NCBI RefSeq assembly: GCF_000971395.1
Contig: NZ_BBME01000019.1
Location: forward strand, 27,198 to 91,197
Reading direction: 5' to 3'
Source: Demequina iriomotensis
GTDB lineage: Bacteria > Actinomycetota > Actinomycetes > Actinomycetales > Demequinaceae
Length of the DNA stretch: 64,000 nt
The translations under genes were made by a program, and so were the position numbers. Under the pieces are notes generated by a model. It did no database searches, was not told the DNA's origin, and worked only from the letters and a program-made list of their open reading frames with translations. This document shows positions 24,327-35,221 of the stretch, piece by piece (the first letter of the stretch is position 1; every line of letters begins with the position of its first letter).

Positions 24327-25726
24327 GCGAGCTCCGCGACATCCTCCACCAGCGTCACCACGAGATGGCCGCGTCCCTGCGCGACGCCCCCGAGTTCGAC
24401 GAGGCCGCCGCCACCCGCGCGGTGCGCACGCATCGGCGCGGACGCGTGGTGGTCATGAGCTCGAGCTCGCTGGCCGCCGCCGCGGTCATCGCCTCCGGGA
24501 CCTGGCTGCTGCTCGCTCCCGCGGACCCGGTGGTCGCGCCGGCCTGGACCCCGTCGCCCTCCCCCTCGGTGTCGGTGTCTCCGACCTCGCCCGCCTCGCC
24601 CGCCCCGGAGCCCTCCGCCTCGCCGTCGGGAACGGCTGAGTCCGAGGCGGACCCGTCTGTGCCGCTCGTGACCGGCGACGACGTCGCGGTGCTCGAGCGG
24701 CTCATGAACCCCACGACGGGCGAGACGTGGCACGAGCCTGTCGAGGTCGACGTCCCGGCGGGAGTCGAGGCGACCGACCACCGCATCTACCTCGAGGTGG
24801 GCGCACGCGCCGACGCGGCCATCGTGGCGGCGGTCACCACGTATGACTCGTTCTACACGACCGAGGGCTTCCAGGTGGTGGCGCTGCTCGAGGTCGACGG
24901 GTCGGGCACGCGTCAGATCGTGTGCCCCAGCACCCGCGCGGACGACATGTGCGTCGGCGACACCGAGATCGCGGGTGCCGCCGAGGACCGCGAGACGCAC
25001 TACGACAGCCTCACCTACCCCCGGAGCGTGACGCCTGCGGCGGCGTGGACCATCGCGACCGGCACCCTGGATCCGAGCACCCATGGGGGGACCGCGCTCG
25101 GCTGGGCGTCGTTGGCCGCCGGCGCGTACGCGGTCCTGCCGGACGGCACCGCCTCCACGTCCGTCCGCACGGACCAGACGCGCACCGAGATCGCCGAGCT
25201 CGGCGGTTCGACGCTGGTCGCGCTCGAGACCCCGGGAGAGGTCGAGGGCACGGTCGAGGTGCATTACGCGATCGACACCCCGCTGGGCACCCGCGTGCAG
25301 GTGGGCCCCGCGACGGCCGGCTACGGCGCCGGCGCGGTGACCTGGACCGATGGCGTCGACACGTTCGCGCACCCGGACGGCTGGGGCGTCGACGGCGTGG
25401 CCCGCCCGAACGAACCCTGCTGGGGCGGCCACGAGATGCTCGATGCCGCGCATGACGCGTCCCGGTGGACCCTCGCCGGCGAGAGCTCCGCGGGCACGGA
25501 CGTCTACGTGCCGGCGGACTCCTCGAACGAGCTCGCGCGCCGGATCTTCGAGTTCGAGCGGGACCGCTCCTACGGCGAGCTCGTCGACCCGATCTACGTC
25601 TACCCGTACGAGACGTTCCAGGAGTTCCTCGACACGCGCTCGCTTTTCACATGGCAGCGGGGCGATGGGGCCTGGGTGCTGGGGATCGACTCGTTCGCCG
25701 GCATGCGCTACTACGAGTGCGTCTGA
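24323..25726 (+). CDS. Single-pass membrane protein, probable partner (anti-sigma role) of the ECF sigma factor
   Basis: Protein of 467 residues: a short cytoplasmic N-terminus (MSELRDILHQRHHEMAASL onward, ~45 residues), one membrane helix (LAAAAVIASGTWLLLAP), a Ser/Pro/Thr linker (PSPSPSVSVSPTSPASPAPE) and an extracytoplasmic domain of ~370 residues with cysteines in IVCPS, DDMCVG, NEPCWG and the final YYECV. The topology fits an anti-sigma factor with a large sensor domain, but I see no ZAS zinc motif (HXXXCXXC). The ATGA overlap with the sigma gene is the main support. Not a recognised family. Confidence 0.65.
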   Translation: MSELRDILHQRHHEMAASLRDAPEFDEAAATRAVRTHRRGRVVVMSSSSLAAAAVIASGTWLLLAPADPVVAPAWTPSPSPSVSVSPTSPASPAPEPSASPSGTAESEADPSVPLVTGDDVAVLERLMNPTTGETWHEPVEVDVPAGVEATDHRIYLEVGARADAAIVAAVTTYDSFYTTEGFQVVALLEVDGSGTRQIVCPSTRADDMCVGDTEIAGAAEDRETHYDSLTYPRSVTPAAAWTIATGTLDPSTHGGTALGWASLAAGAYAVLPDGTASTSVRTDQTRTEIAELGGSTLVALETPGEVEGTVEVHYAIDTPLGTRVQVGPATAGYGAGAVTWTDGVDTFAHPDGWGVDGVARPNEPCWGGHEMLDAAHDASRWTLAGESSAGTDVYVPADSSNELARRIFEFERDRSYGELVDPIYVYPYETFQEFLDTRSLFTWQRGDGAWVLGIDSFAGMRYYECV

Positions 25727-25736
25727 TCGCGACAGG

Positions 25737-26788
25737 TCATCCCGCGCGGAACCACCGGTGCACCGCCGCCTCGAAGCGGTCCTCGAACTCCGTGTCGTCG
25801 TGGCGGCTGCGCAGCCAGCCGACGAAGTCGCCTCCGACGATGCGGTCCAGCTCGGCGCGGCACGCTGCGGGCTGCGTGACGGCGCGCACCAGCAGCTCCT
25901 CCGCCTCGGCGGCGTCGCGGTAGAGGTACGGGTAGCCGTCGGGAAGGATCGCGCGCGCCCAGGGCCGATCGGGCAGCACCCCGATCGCGCCGGCGACCAT
26001 CGCCTCGACGTACTCGAGGCCGTATGACTCGTCCCGCGCGGTCGCGAGGAACGCCGTGGTGCGGGCGAGCCGGTAGTAGTAGTCCTCACGGGTCGCGGTG
26101 AGCGGGCCCACCCACGCCCAGTCCTTGCGCGACAGCCGGATCGCCATCTCCGAGATGAGGTGCGACTCCTGCAGGCGCATCTCCACCTGGATGGGGGTGC
26201 GCCGGCGGACGCGCTCGACCACGTCGAGGAACAGCTGGGGCTGCTTGCGCTCCGACAGGCGGATCGCCGGGTAGAGCACCACGGGCACCGCCGGCTCCTC
26301 GCGCGGCTGCACGTGCTCGAGCCGGATGCCCAGGTTCGCCCAGTCGATGCGCGCCCGCTCGGCGAGCTGCGGCACGGTGAGCGAGGAGATGATCTCCCGC
26401 ACCTCGGTGGCCGTGCGCAGCGAGTTCGCGAACGTGGGGAACAGCGCGCAGGACAGCGCGAGCGAGGCGCGCTGGACGGGATGCGTGAACTGCGACGTGT
26501 TCCACCACACGAAGTTCATGAGGCGCGGCTCCGCGCCGCCCGCGGCGAGCGTGCGCCACACCGCGGGCGAGCCGAGCACGTCCATGTTCACCACGACCGT
26601 CTCGCGCGGGTCGACCAGCTCGAGCGGCACCACGTCGAAGCCGTCCGCGCGCTGCGCGCGGGGCCCGACCAGCGCCGCCCCGGGGAACAGCCGCTGGAGG
26701 CGGCGCACCAGGGTGGCGCCCGCATCGTGCCCCGCGACGCGACCCTCCGCGACGGTGACGCCGTCGCAGAGGATCGCGAGGGCGGCCA

Positions 26789-26789
<1 letters not shown>
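25737..26789 (-). CDS. GT-B fold glycosyltransferase-like protein
   Basis: Cytoplasmic protein of about 350 residues resembling family-4 glycosyltransferases in its C-terminal half: VVLYPAIRLSERKQPQLFLDVVERVRRR, WVGPLTATREDYYYRLARTTAFLATARDESYGLEYVEAMVAGAIGVLPDRPW, where an EX7E-like pair sits in ESYGLEYVEAM. The N-terminal half (MAALAILCDGVTVAEGRVAGHDAG) is less typical. Donor and acceptor are unknown. The start overlaps the hppA stop by one base (TGATG), so it is translated with the pyrophosphatase gene, an unusual pairing. It ends just past the convergent anti-sigma-like gene. Confidence 0.75.
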
Positions 26790-29290
<2,501 letters not shown>

Positions 29291-29344
29291 TTGTCTTACC
29301 CCTGGGAGATCACGGTCTCGGGGACCTTCTCGCAGGCTAGGGCG

Positions 29345-29354
29345 GGACGATGCG
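29345..29354 (+). repeat. GGACGATGCG dispersed motif, intergenic copy
   Basis: Exact copy within GCGGGACGATGCGCGGG upstream of hppA, 30 bases from the inverted pair at 29383-29412, giving three copies in under 70 bases. Confidence 0.8.
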
Positions 29355-29382
29355 CGGGTTGCGTGACCAAGGACCCAGGCGC

Positions 29383-29412
29383 GGGACGATGCGCGGTTCC
29401 GCGCATCGTCCC
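29383..29412. terminator. Inverted pair of the dispersed motif
   Basis: GGGACGATGCGCGG, two bases TT, then CCGCGCATCGTCCC: a perfect 14-base stem made of two head-to-head motif copies. It lies between the dehydrogenase stop and the hppA start, both leftward, and is probably the dehydrogenase terminator. Confidence 0.65.
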
Positions 29413-29435
29413 ATCGCCCCTCGCGCGCCCCCGCG

Positions 29436-29537
29436 CCACCCGCGCCACAAGTCACGGATCACGGGCATCGCGGGCGCCGATCACGCACGGCCCGGCACCC
29501 CACCGCCTCGTCAGCCGTGACTTATCGCAGCGGGTGG
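29436..29537. repeat. Long intergenic inverted repeat
   Basis: CCACCCGC (29436-29443) pairs with GCGGGTGG (29530-29537) and AAGTCACGG (29449-29457) with CCGTGACTT (29515-29523); the five- and six-base stretches between them do not pair. The overall size (102 bases) matches the other long palindromes at 3187, 12014 and 17955. Confidence 0.65.
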
Positions 29538-29555
29538 GCGGCGCCGTCCGAGCGC

Positions 29556-30593
29556 TCAGTCGAAGGTGACGACCACCTTCTCGGCCGCGCCGGGAGTCGC
29601 CGCGAGCTCGAGCGCCTCGAGCACCCGCGACGCGGGCAGCTGGTGGCTGACGATCGGCGCGAAGCGCTGCCAGTGGTCGACGATGTCCTCGGTCACCTCG
29701 AAGATCTCGGTCGGGTAGCCCATCGACAGCGCGATGGTGAGCTCGGTGGTGAGCAGCCCGCCCAGGTCGAGCTCGACGGGCTTCTTGTGGACGCCGACGA
29801 TCGACAGGCGCGCGCCCGCCTTCGCGGAGGCGGCGACGGTCGCGATCACCGGGGCGGCACCCGCGGCGTCGATGTAGACGTCGGTGTCGGGACGTGCGCC
29901 GCGCACGAAGCTGCGGGGCGCCTCGCCGTGCAGCTCGAGGAGGCGGGCGGTCACGTCCTCGGCCGAGGAGTCGATCACCGCGTCCACGCCGATCCTCAGC
30001 GCGGTCTCGAGCCGATGCGCCTGCAGGTCGACCACCACCACGTGCGCGACGCCGCGCAGTTTGAGCGACAGCGCCGCGCCGAGCCCGATCGGACCCGCAC
30101 CGAAGACCACGGCCTTCTCCCCCGCCGTCGCGCCCGAGCGGTTGACTGCGTGCCGCGCGACCGCCATCGGCTCGTTGAGCGCCGCGACCTCCCAGGGCAC
30201 CTCCGCCGGGATCACCTTGACCTGGACACCCTCGCGTGCGTCCGTGATGAGCAAGTACCCGGACAGCGCACCCTGCGCACCGCCGGAGCCGATGATGCCG
30301 TCCGCGGACGCCATCGGGTTGACCACCACGTGGTCGCCGATCGCGAGTCCTTCGACGCTGTCGCCCACGGCGACGATCTCGCCGGCAGGCTCGTGCCCGA
30401 GCGGCGTCGCCCCCTGGCGGGGCGGGATGCCGCCGTACGTCGTGTACATCGCGTCCGAGCCGCAGATGCCGCACGCGCGCACCTTCACGAGGACATCGGC
30501 GGGGCCGGGCTGCGGGACCGCGGCGTCGACGAGGCCCACCGTGCCCGGGCCGGTGACGTGGACGGCCGACATGGTCGCGGCGATGGTCTCCAT
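29556..30593 (-). CDS. Zinc-dependent medium-chain dehydrogenase (polyol/alcohol type)
   Basis: MDR family oxidoreductase of 345 residues with catalytic zinc ligands in ACGICGSDAMY and GHEPAGEI, and a Rossmann NAD(P) site GAGPIGLGAALSLK. The lobe that usually carries four structural-zinc cysteines (here VVVNPMASADGIIGSGGAQ) has none, so only the catalytic zinc is expected. Similar enzymes oxidise sugar alcohols or sugar acids. The ATG at 30593 has GGAGG eight bases upstream. It is divergent from a LacI-type regulator with a perfect palindrome between them, so it is probably a substrate-induced catabolic gene. Confidence 0.85.
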   Translation of the reverse strand: METIAATMSAVHVTGPGTVGLVDAAVPQPGPADVLVKVRACGICGSDAMYTTYGGIPPRQGATPLGHEPAGEIVAVGDSVEGLAIGDHVVVNPMASADGIIGSGGAQGALSGYLLITDAREGVQVKVIPAEVPWEVAALNEPMAVARHAVNRSGATAGEKAVVFGAGPIGLGAALSLKLRGVAHVVVVDLQAHRLETALRIGVDAVIDSSAEDVTARLLELHGEAPRSFVRGARPDTDVYIDAAGAAPVIATVAASAKAGARLSIVGVHKKPVELDLGGLLTTELTIALSMGYPTEIFEVTEDIVDHWQRFAPIVSHQLPASRVLEALELAATPGAAEKVVVTFD

Positions 30594-30651
30594 GGGAGCT
30601 CCCTCCGTACGACGGCGCGCGCCCGGGGATGCATCGGCCGTGCCACGTCGC

Positions 30652-30667
30652 ACTAATTCGAATTAGT
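30652..30667. promoter_or_regulatory. Perfect palindrome, LacI-type operator
   Basis: ACTAATTCGAATTAGT is a perfect 16-base palindrome with the central CG step typical of LacI/GalR operators. It lies between the divergent dehydrogenase and lacI-type genes, 43 bases from the regulator start, and stands out as AT-rich. The adjacent LacI protein is the obvious candidate to bind it. Confidence 0.75.
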
Positions 30668-30709
30668 AGTGCCCGCTAGCATAGGACCAAAGGCCTAGGA
30701 GGGGAAACG

Positions 30710-31624
30710 ATGGCGGCAGCGCGGGCCACGATGCGGGACGTGGCGACGGCGGCCGGAGTGTCCCCCGCGACCGTGAGCTTCGTGCTCAACGGCGCGCGCG
30801 GCCAGACCATCTCGGGTGATACCCAGGCGCGCGTGAAGGCGGCGGCCGAGCGGCTCGGCTACCGGCCGCACGGCCTCGCGCGGGCGCTTCGCGAGGGCGC
30901 CGCCCGCGTCGTGGTCCTCGACACCGCGGGGATCCCCCACGGCCCGTCGCTCGAGGCCTTCACGCAAGGGCTCGGCGAGGCGCTCGCTGCGCACGACCAC
31001 GCGCTGCTGGTGCACCCCACCGGCGGCGCCGACATCGCGAGCACGGTGCGCGCGATCGCGCCGCGCGCCGTCATCGACCTCGCCTCCCTCTACGGCGACC
31101 ACCGGGCGGACCTCGACGACGGCGGCTGGGCCTACGGGCTCGCGGCGCACGCGGGCGTGCAGGTCGAGCACCTGGTCGCGCGCGGCCACACGAGCATCGC
31201 GGTCGCGGTGCCGCCGGAGCCCGCGGCGATGACCGCGCGCCGTGTCGCGCACGTGCGGGCGGCGGCCGAGGCCGCGGGCGCGACCGCGCGGCCGGTGACC
31301 GTGCCGGGCGATCCGGCCGGGGCCGTCGAGGCCGTGCGCACCGTGCGCGCGGACCCGTGGCCGGCCACCGCGGTCGCGGCCTACGACGACCTCACAGGCC
31401 TGCGGGTCCTCGCCGCCATGCGCGAGCTGGGCATCACGCCCGCGGAGCTGGCCGTCATCGGCTTCGACGCGACCGAGGCCGCCGCGCTGGCGACGCCCTC
31501 GCTCACCACCGTCGCGATCGACGCGGCGGCGCACGGGCGCGCCGCCGCGCTGCGCGCGCTCGGGCTCGAGCCCGGCGCGGAGGCGCCGCCGCGCGCCGTC
31601 GTCATCCCCGGCGCGACCGCATAG
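30710..31624 (+). CDS. LacI family transcriptional regulator
   Basis: Repressor of 304 residues, slightly short for the family. The helix-turn-helix and hinge are MRDVATAAGVSPATVSFVLNG and RVKAAAERLGYRPHGLARALREG, followed by a periplasmic-binding-like effector domain (VVVLDTAGIPHGPSLEAFTQGL, VAAYDDLTGLRVLAAMRELGITPAELAVIGFDATEAA, SLTTVAID). An RBS AGGAGGGGAA precedes the ATG. It is divergent from the dehydrogenase and very probably controls it through the palindrome at 30652-30667; the inducer is likely a sugar or polyol. Confidence 0.93.
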   Translation: MAAARATMRDVATAAGVSPATVSFVLNGARGQTISGDTQARVKAAAERLGYRPHGLARALREGAARVVVLDTAGIPHGPSLEAFTQGLGEALAAHDHALLVHPTGGADIASTVRAIAPRAVIDLASLYGDHRADLDDGGWAYGLAAHAGVQVEHLVARGHTSIAVAVPPEPAAMTARRVAHVRAAAEAAGATARPVTVPGDPAGAVEAVRTVRADPWPATAVAAYDDLTGLRVLAAMRELGITPAELAVIGFDATEAAALATPSLTTVAIDAAAHGRAAALRALGLEPGAEAPPRAVVIPGATA

Positions 31625-31638
31625 GGACCTCCGGACGC

Positions 31639-31672
31639 GACGATGCGCGGGTCGCTCGACCCGCGCATCGTC
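31639..31672. terminator. Bidirectional terminator made of an inverted motif pair
   Basis: GACGATGCGCGGGTCG (31639-31654), loop CT, then CGACCCGCGCATCGTC (31657-31672): a perfect 16-base stem. Both arms carry the dispersed motif. It fills the 65-base gap between the convergent lacI-type and prs genes and should terminate both. Confidence 0.82.
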
Positions 31673-31689
31673 CCGTCAGTCGGGTGCGG

Positions 31690-32670
31690 TCAGGCGTGAC
31701 CGTCGAAGAGCGACGTCACCGAGCCGTCGTCGAAGACCTCGCGCACCGCGCGCGCGATGAGCGGCGCGATCGACAGGATGGTGAGCTTGTCGAACTGCTT
31801 CTCCTCGGGCACGGGCAGCGTGTCCGTGATGACCACCTCGGAGACGCCCGAGTTCGAGAGGCGCTCGACCGCGGGGCCCGAGAGCAGGCCGTGGGTCGAG
31901 GCGACGATGACGTCCTTCGCGCCGTTCTCGAACAGCGCCTCCGCGGCCTGCACGATGGTGCCGCCGGTGTCGATCATGTCGTCGACCAGAACGCAGGTGC
32001 GGCCCTTGACCTCACCGACGAGCTCGTGGACCTTGACCTGGTTGGGGACCGAGGGGTCGCGACGCTTGTGGATGATCGCGAGCGGGGCGCCCAGGTGGTC
32101 CGACCACTGGTCGGCGAGGCGCACGCGGCCCGCGTCGGGGGACACGATGGTGAGGTTGCCCGGCGAGACGCGGGACTTCACGTAGTCCGCGAGGAGCGGC
32201 ATCGCCCAGAGGTGGTCGACGGGGCCGTCGAAGAAGCCCTGGATCTGCGCGGTGTGCAGGTCCACCGACATCACGCGGTCCGCGCCGGCGGTCTTGAACA
32301 GGTCCGCCATGAGGCGCGCCGAGATCGGCTCGCGGCCCTTGTGCTTCTTGTCCTGACGCGCGTAGCCGTACATGGGGATGATGATCGTGATGCGCTTCGC
32401 GGAGGCGCGCTTCATCGCGTCGATCATGATGAGCTGCTCCATGATCGCCTCGTTGATGGGCGCCGCGTGCGACTGCAGGACGAACGCGTCCGCGCCGCGC
32501 ACCGACTCGCCGAAGCGCACGTAGAGCTCGCCGTTCGCGAACGTGTAGGCCGTGGTCGGCAGGAGGTCGATCCCGAGGTGCTCGGCCACCGCCTCGGCGA
32601 GCTCGGGGTGCGCCCGACCGCTCGCGAGGACGAGTCGGCGCTCGCTCGGGTTCGAGATCACGGCATTCAT
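31690..32670 (-). CDS. prs: Ribose-phosphate pyrophosphokinase
   Basis: PRPP synthetase of 326 residues, supplying PRPP for nucleotide, histidine and tryptophan synthesis and, in actinobacteria, cell-wall arabinan precursors. The class I features are LVLASGRAHPELAEAVAEHLG, PMYGYARQDKKHKGREPISARL with the flexible-loop residues, SVDLHTAQIQGFF, the ribose-phosphate region VSPDAGRVRLADQW and the PRPP loop CVLVDDMIDTGGTI. The ATG at 32670 overlaps the glmU stop (ATGA), so both are coupled in one leftward operon, as in mycobacteria. Confidence 0.98.
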   Translation of the reverse strand: MNAVISNPSERRLVLASGRAHPELAEAVAEHLGIDLLPTTAYTFANGELYVRFGESVRGADAFVLQSHAAPINEAIMEQLIMIDAMKRASAKRITIIIPMYGYARQDKKHKGREPISARLMADLFKTAGADRVMSVDLHTAQIQGFFDGPVDHLWAMPLLADYVKSRVSPGNLTIVSPDAGRVRLADQWSDHLGAPLAIIHKRRDPSVPNQVKVHELVGEVKGRTCVLVDDMIDTGGTIVQAAEALFENGAKDVIVASTHGLLSGPAVERLSNSGVSEVVITDTLPVPEEKQFDKLTILSIAPLIARAVREVFDDGSVTSLFDGHA

Positions 32671-34229
32671 GCTTCTCCCTTGTGCTCGGCGGCGGTGGCC
32701 GCTCGCTCCTCCTGTGCCCCCGACGATAGTCCGCGGGCCACATCCTCGTCCTGCGCTGCACGCGCGGCGGCGGCGGACGGCGTCCCCGGCCTGCGCCGCT
32801 CGACCCAGCCGTCGACCACCCGCTGCTGCACGGCGTTGAGCGCGAGCGCCCCGGCGGGCACGTCGCGGCGGATGGTCGCGCCGGCGCCGGTGTACGCGCC
32901 GTCGCCGATCTCGACGGGCGCGATGAGCGTGTTGTCCGAGCCGATGCGCACGTGGTCGCCCACGCGCGAGCTCGACTTCGCGACGCCGTCGTAGTTGACG
33001 AAGATGGTGCCGGCTCCCACGTTGGAGTGCTCGCCGACGGTGGCGTCTCCCACGTAGCTGAGGTGCGGGACCTTGGAGTGGGCGCCGATGGTCGCGTTCT
33101 TGGTCTCGACGAACGCGCCGATCTTGCCCTTCTCCCCCAGCACCGTGCCGGGGCGCAGGTAGGTGAAGGGACCGACCGTGGCCTTCGCGGCGATGCGAGC
33201 GCCCGAGCCGTGCACGCGGGTCACGGTCGCGCCGGCGCCGACCTCGACGTCGGTGAGCGTGGAGTCGGGGCCCACGGTCGCCCCGGCGCCGATGCGCGTC
33301 GCGCCGTGCAGCTGGGTCCCGGGCAGCAGGGTGACGTCGGCCTCGAGGGTGACGTCCACGTCGATCCAGGTGGTGGCCGGATCGACGACGGTCACGCCGG
33401 CGCGCATCCAGGCCTCGACGATGCGCCGGTTGAGCGCGGCTCCGGCCGAGGCGAGCTGCACGCGGTCGTTGACGCCCTCGACGGCCGCGGCGTCGGGGGC
33501 GACCATCGCGCCCACGCGGCCGCCCGCCTCGCGTGCGAGCGCCAGGACGTCCGTGAGGTAGAGCTCGCCCTGCGCGTTGTCGGTGGTGAGCCGCTCGAGC
33601 GCCTCGCGCAGGTGAGCCGCGTCGAAGACGTAGATGCCGGCGTTGATCTCGGCAATCGCCCGCTCGGCCGCGGTCGCGTCCTTGTGCTCGACGATGCGCG
33701 TGACGGCGCCCGCCTGGTCGCGGACGATGCGCCCGTAGCCGGTCGCGTCGGGCACCTGGGCGGTGAGCACCGTGACGGCGTTGCCCTGCGACGCGTGCGC
33801 CTCGACGAGCGAGCCGAGCAGCGCGCCGTCGACGAGCGGGACGTCGCCGCTCGTGACCACGATCGAACCCTGGACGCGGCTGTCGAGGTGCGCCTGGTCG
33901 GCGCCGCCCGCCGCGACGGCGGCGGCGACGGTGGTCGCGTCGAGCGTGGACAGGCCGCAGCGGACCGCGCTGCCGGTCCCCGGCACCGCGTCCTGATCGG
34001 CGACCAGCACATGCGGCGCGGCGGCGGTCACGTGGGCGGCCACGGCCTCGCGCTCGTGACGGACGACCACGACGGTGCGGCCGGGATCGAGCTCGGCGGC
34101 CGCGGCGAGCGCATGCGCGACGAGCGACCGGCCGGCGATGCGGTGCAGCACCTTCGGGGTGGCCGACCTCATGCGGGTACCAGCCCCTGCGGCCAGGATC
34201 ATCACGGCTGCGGGTGGAGTCGGGGTCAC
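32667..34229 (-). CDS. glmU: Bifunctional GlcNAc-1-P uridyltransferase / GlcN-1-P acetyltransferase
   Basis: GlmU of 520 residues makes UDP-GlcNAc for peptidoglycan. The uridyltransferase domain (1-~240) starts VMILAAGAGTRMRSATPKVLHRIAG and includes VTSGDVPLVDG and ATGYGRIVRD; the left-handed beta-helix acetyltransferase follows (GATVGPDSTLTDVEVGAGATV, TYLRPGTVLGEKGKIGAFVETKN, KVPHLSYVGDATVGEHSNVGAGTI). The C-terminus has a ~50-residue extension (ARGLSSGAQEERAATAAEHKGEA), as in other actinobacteria. GTG start at 34229 with AGGAG upstream. It precedes prs and follows tRNA-Gln. Confidence 0.97.
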   Translation of the reverse strand: MTPTPPAAVMILAAGAGTRMRSATPKVLHRIAGRSLVAHALAAAAELDPGRTVVVVRHEREAVAAHVTAAAPHVLVADQDAVPGTGSAVRCGLSTLDATTVAAAVAAGGADQAHLDSRVQGSIVVTSGDVPLVDGALLGSLVEAHASQGNAVTVLTAQVPDATGYGRIVRDQAGAVTRIVEHKDATAAERAIAEINAGIYVFDAAHLREALERLTTDNAQGELYLTDVLALAREAGGRVGAMVAPDAAAVEGVNDRVQLASAGAALNRRIVEAWMRAGVTVVDPATTWIDVDVTLEADVTLLPGTQLHGATRIGAGATVGPDSTLTDVEVGAGATVTRVHGSGARIAAKATVGPFTYLRPGTVLGEKGKIGAFVETKNATIGAHSKVPHLSYVGDATVGEHSNVGAGTIFVNYDGVAKSSSRVGDHVRIGSDNTLIAPVEIGDGAYTGAGATIRRDVPAGALALNAVQQRVVDGWVERRRPGTPSAAAARAAQDEDVARGLSSGAQEERAATAAEHKGEA

Positions 34230-34339
34230 ACGATCTCCTCACGTGGCGGACCCCCGGCGGGGGCTGACGGCTGGACCCGGCCAGTCTAGTCGGCGCGGGA
34301 CCACCACGACGCCGCGCAGGGTCCCGGGCGTGCCCGCCG

Positions 34340-34411
34340 CTCCGCCCAGAGGATTCGAACCTCTACCGCAGGGCTCCAAAGGCCCGCATGCTGCCGTTAC
34401 ACCAGGGCGGA
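34340..34411 (-). tRNA. tRNA-Gln (anticodon UUG)
   Basis: The minus strand gives acceptor TCCGCCC with GGGCGGA, D arm GTGT-AACGGCA-GCAT, anticodon loop CTTTGGA (anticodon TTG) and T arm AGAGG-TTCGAAT-CCTCT, discriminator G, 72 bases, no encoded CCA. A tRNA-Gln upstream of glmU is a common actinobacterial arrangement. Confidence 0.93.
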
Positions 34412-34483
34412 ACTGGCACGGCTCACACGAGGCTCGCCGCACCCGGGCGTCAAGTCTGCCAGGATTCACGGCACACTTGAGCC

Positions 34484-35116
34484 GTGACCCTCGAACCGCG
34501 CCGCGTCCCCCGCTCCCGCATGACCGCGCGCGAGAGGCGCGAGCAGCTCCTCACGGTGGGCCGCGCCCTGTTCGCGGAGAAGGGCTTCGAGGGGACGTCG
34601 GTCGAGGAGATCGCGTCGCGCGCCGACGTCTCCAAGCCCGTGGTCTACGAGCACTTCGGCGGCAAGGAGGGCATGTACGCGGTCATCGTGGACCGCGAGG
34701 TGGAGGCGCTGCTGGGCGCCCTCACCGGGGCGCTCGCACAGAAGGCCCACCCGCGTCAGCTGGTGGAGCGCGCCGCGCTCGCGCTGCTCGGCTACATCGA
34801 GGACTCCCCCGACGGCTTCCGGATCCTCGCGCGCGACTCGCCGGTCGCGCAGGCGTCGGGGACGTTCTCCTCGCTGCTCGGCGACGTGTCCGCCCAGGTC
34901 GAGGGGCTGCTCGCCGAGCAGTTCCGCAAGCGCGGTCTCGACCCGGTGGTCGCGCCCGTCTACTCTCAGATGCTCGTGGGCATGGTCGCGCTCGCGGGCC
35001 AGCACTGGGCCGAGGTGCGCGAGCCGTCCAAGCAGGTGGTGGCCGCACACCTGGTCAACCTCGCATGGAACGGCCTGTCCTCGCTCGAGCGGCGTCCCGA
35101 CCTCCCGGAGGACTGA
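34484..35116 (+). CDS. TetR family transcriptional regulator
   Basis: Regulator of 210 residues. The DNA-binding domain lies at ~15-65: ARERREQLLTVGRALFAEKGFEGTSVEEIASRADVSKPVVYEHFGGKEGMYAVIV. The C-terminal ligand domain contains QLVERAALALLGYIEDSPDGFRILARDSPVAQASGTFSSLLGDV. The same position (between glmU and mfd) holds a TetR gene in mycobacteria (Rv1019), so it belongs to the conserved block. Start GTG at 34484; an ATG 12 codons in is possible. Target and ligand are unknown. Confidence 0.92.
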   Translation: MTLEPRRVPRSRMTARERREQLLTVGRALFAEKGFEGTSVEEIASRADVSKPVVYEHFGGKEGMYAVIVDREVEALLGALTGALAQKAHPRQLVERAALALLGYIEDSPDGFRILARDSPVAQASGTFSSLLGDVSAQVEGLLAEQFRKRGLDPVVAPVYSQMLVGMVALAGQHWAEVREPSKQVVAAHLVNLAWNGLSSLERRPDLPED

Positions 35117-35125
35117 GCCCCGTCC

Positions 35126-35159
35126 GCGCATCGTCCCTGGGAATGCGGGGACGATGCGC
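35126..35159. terminator. Hairpin from an inverted motif pair
   Basis: GCGCATCGTCCC (35126-35137) and GGGACGATGCGC (35148-35159) form a perfect 12-base stem with a ten-base loop, nine bases after the TetR stop and before mscL. It is probably the TetR gene terminator and consists of two tail-to-tail copies of the dispersed motif. Confidence 0.75.
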
Positions 35160-35221
35160 CGCGTCGTAGGGTGCGAACCGGGGCGCCCGCCGTGGGCCCC
35201 CTGTCACCGGGGAGGGACGCC

